DNA of 64,000 nt, taken from positions 1 to 64,000 of the forward strand of contig DATJLU010000020.1 in assembly GCA_035509275.1 (NCBI GenBank), given 5' to 3'. Below are positions 63,177 through 64,000 of the stretch, one piece after another; the first letter of the stretch is position 1, and each line of letters opens with the position of its first letter. The position numbers and the translations under genes are program-made. Source of the DNA: DAHUYF01 sp035509275 (GTDB lineage: Bacteria; Pseudomonadota; Alphaproteobacteria; ATCC43930; CGMCC-115725). The notes under the pieces are model-generated. The model did not search any database and was not told the origin of the DNA. It worked only from the letters and a program-made list of their open reading frames with translations.

Positions 63177-63505
63177 GGTCAGCGCCTAGCCCATCGCGAG
63201 CGCGGGCGTCGCGGCTGCGACCGGCGCGTCCAGCGGAATCCCGCCACACTTGTAACTCTCGCACCGCTGATGTTCGGCCTTATCTCAGGGCCGCAGACGC
63301 GTGCGTCTGAATGAGAGAAGGACGATGTCATGGCTGGAGCCGTGGTGACAGTGCTTGGGCCCGGCGCAGCCCGCGCGAGGAACACGGCTGTTCCTAATTG
63401 CGCATGGCGCGGGGCGGTTGTTAGCGTCCGGCAGCGCCGGGTCAAGCAAATGCGTGAGCAGCCAGTGCCGTTGTCTCACGGAACCGCGCGGGAGGCGTCG
63501 TCATC
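63177..63505. other. Intergenic region upstream of the HxlR gene
   Basis: 329 bp with no convincing gene. AGGAACA-CGGC-TGTTCCT at 63378-63395 is a perfect 7-bp dyad and a possible HxlR operator. A 59-codon frame from ATG 63330 ends in a TGA overlapping the HxlR GTG start at 63506, which would be a coupled leader if real, but its Arg/Val-rich content looks like chance. Confidence 0.4.
63378..63395. promoter_or_regulatory. Dyad-symmetric site upstream of the HxlR regulator
   Basis: Perfect 7-bp inverted repeat with a 4-base spacer, 111 bp before the regulator start. Size and spacing suit a dimeric winged-helix protein; binding is inferred. Confidence 0.35.
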
Positions 63506-63850
63506 GTGAAGACGGCACAAGCAGCGAAACGGCCAAATCCGATCCATATCGGCCGATGGACGCCGAAGATTCTGTTTGCGCTCAAGCAGCGTCCGCATCG
63601 GCACGGCCAGTTGCGCCGCCAGATCGGCGGCATCTCGCAGCGCATGCTCACGCGAACTTTGCGCCATCTCGAATCCAGCGGATTGATCGCCAGGCGGGTG
63701 AAGCCATCGAACGTGATCGCGGTCGAGTACACCTTGACGCGGCTGGGACGGACCCTCGTCGCCCCGCTCGAGGGCCTCTGCCGCTGGGCCAAGCATCACC
63801 TCAAAGAGGTCACCGGAGAAATCCGCCGTCCCGTGACCAAAGAGCCCTGA
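63506..63850 (+). CDS. HxlR family transcriptional regulator
   Basis: 114-residue winged helix protein. IGRWTPKILFALKQRPHRHGQLRRQIGGISQRMLTRTLRHLESSGLI (parts) contains the HxlR core (W-T-x-x-I-L-x-x-L, and ISQRMLTRTLR as recognition helix). The usual redox Cys near the N-terminus (as in HxlR/HypR types) is absent. Start is GTG 63506. It precedes a DUF899 gene 43 bp away in the same direction, which it may regulate. Confidence 0.88.
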   Translation: MKTAQAAKRPNPIHIGRWTPKILFALKQRPHRHGQLRRQIGGISQRMLTRTLRHLESSGLIARRVKPSNVIAVEYTLTRLGRTLVAPLEGLCRWAKHHLKEVTGEIRRPVTKEP

Positions 63851-63893
63851 GCGGACGCTTCAGAGCAACCGGCGGACGGAACAGGAGAACCAC

Positions 63894-64000
63894 ATGGGCA
63901 GGAACGACATGAACGCACCTCCGATCGTGGCGACGCAGGAGTGGGAGGCCGCGCGCGAGCGGCTCCTGGTGAAAGAGAAAGCCTTGACGCGCGCGCGTGA
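63894..64000 (+). CDS. DUF899 (thioredoxin-like) family protein, N-terminal fragment
   Basis: Truncated by the right window edge after about 35 residues. APPIVATQEWEAARERLLVKEKALTRAR matches the usual opening of DUF899 proteins, here in parts: PPIV, EW-x-x-AR, and LLVKEKALTRAR. AGGAG precedes ATG 63894; ATG 63909 is an alternative. Function in the family is not established. Confidence 0.75.
   Translation, partial: MGRNDMNAPPIVATQEWEAARERLLVKEKALTRAR

Noticed and set aside
63330..63509. 59-codon frame ending at the HxlR start
   Set aside because: Coupled stop-start is suggestive but residue content is random-looking; kept only as a note in the intergenic entry.

Overview
This is a uniformly GC-rich, gene-dense chromosomal window from an alphaproteobacterium. 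The lineage call rests on the alphaproteobacterial-type ribosomal protein L28, a Usg-family protein next to heme A synthase, a DUF952–pyrD–HAD-IIA block, a short PAS (DUF1488/PAS_5-like) protein and the repeat families present. I cannot fix the order (Rhodospirillales or Hyphomicrobiales both fit). No rRNA, tRNA, CRISPR, phage or IS genes were seen.

Left part (1-13.2 kb). The left edge holds an EmrAB-type multidrug exporter (MFS pump truncated by the window edge, HlyD adaptor) diverging from a TetR regulator; the intergenic space has two inverted copies of one 20-bp operator-like motif. Next come an amidase diverging from a MarR regulator, a TRAP transporter (DctP, a 13-bp-stem hairpin, DctQ, DctM), a fused-type indolepyruvate ferredoxin oxidoreductase (IorA-IorB), a crotonase and a small cytochrome c. 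This looks like an import-and-oxidation module for an aromatic or other 2-oxo acid, substrate unknown.

13.3-19.8 kb (minus strand) is a complete N-type F-ATPase operon in the diagnostic order atpD-C-Q-R-B-E-F-A-G. It has no separate delta gene; the b subunit carries a C-terminal region that looks delta-like. The c subunit has two membrane glutamates plus a T/Y pair at the Na+-ligand positions.

20.8-30.0 kb is an MdtABC-type RND efflux operon with its own outer-membrane factor. The second RND pump has a Ser/Thr-rich insertion of about 65 residues that its neighbour lacks. rpmB follows on the opposite strand, with a perfect hairpin in its leader.

30.6-45.5 kb is an 18-gene, tightly overlapping aryl-polyene-type biosynthetic cluster: lipoprotein, chain-length-factor-like KS, lysophospholipid-type acyltransferase, two ACPs, membrane protein, AMP-ligase, two dehydratases, glycosyltransferase-acyltransferase fusion, thioesterase, LolA-like protein, MMPL exporter, DUF3261-type lipoprotein, KS, ketoreductase, KS, and a SAM methyltransferase. 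It is read as making an aryl polyene pigment and placing it in the outer membrane. No tyrosine or histidine ammonia lyase and no phosphopantetheinyl transferase is present in the window.

45.5-64.0 kb is largely housekeeping: MeaB, a REP-like palindrome cluster, a patatin, an Atm1-type ABC exporter coupled to a TCR-type MFS transporter, methylmalonyl-CoA mutase behind heme A synthase and Usg, TerB, a DinG/Rad3 helicase, DUF952-PyrD-HAD, an AI-2E family permease, and an HxlR regulator followed by a truncated DUF899 gene at the right edge. Two long inverted repeats lie between genes here (51391-51489 and 59094-59205).
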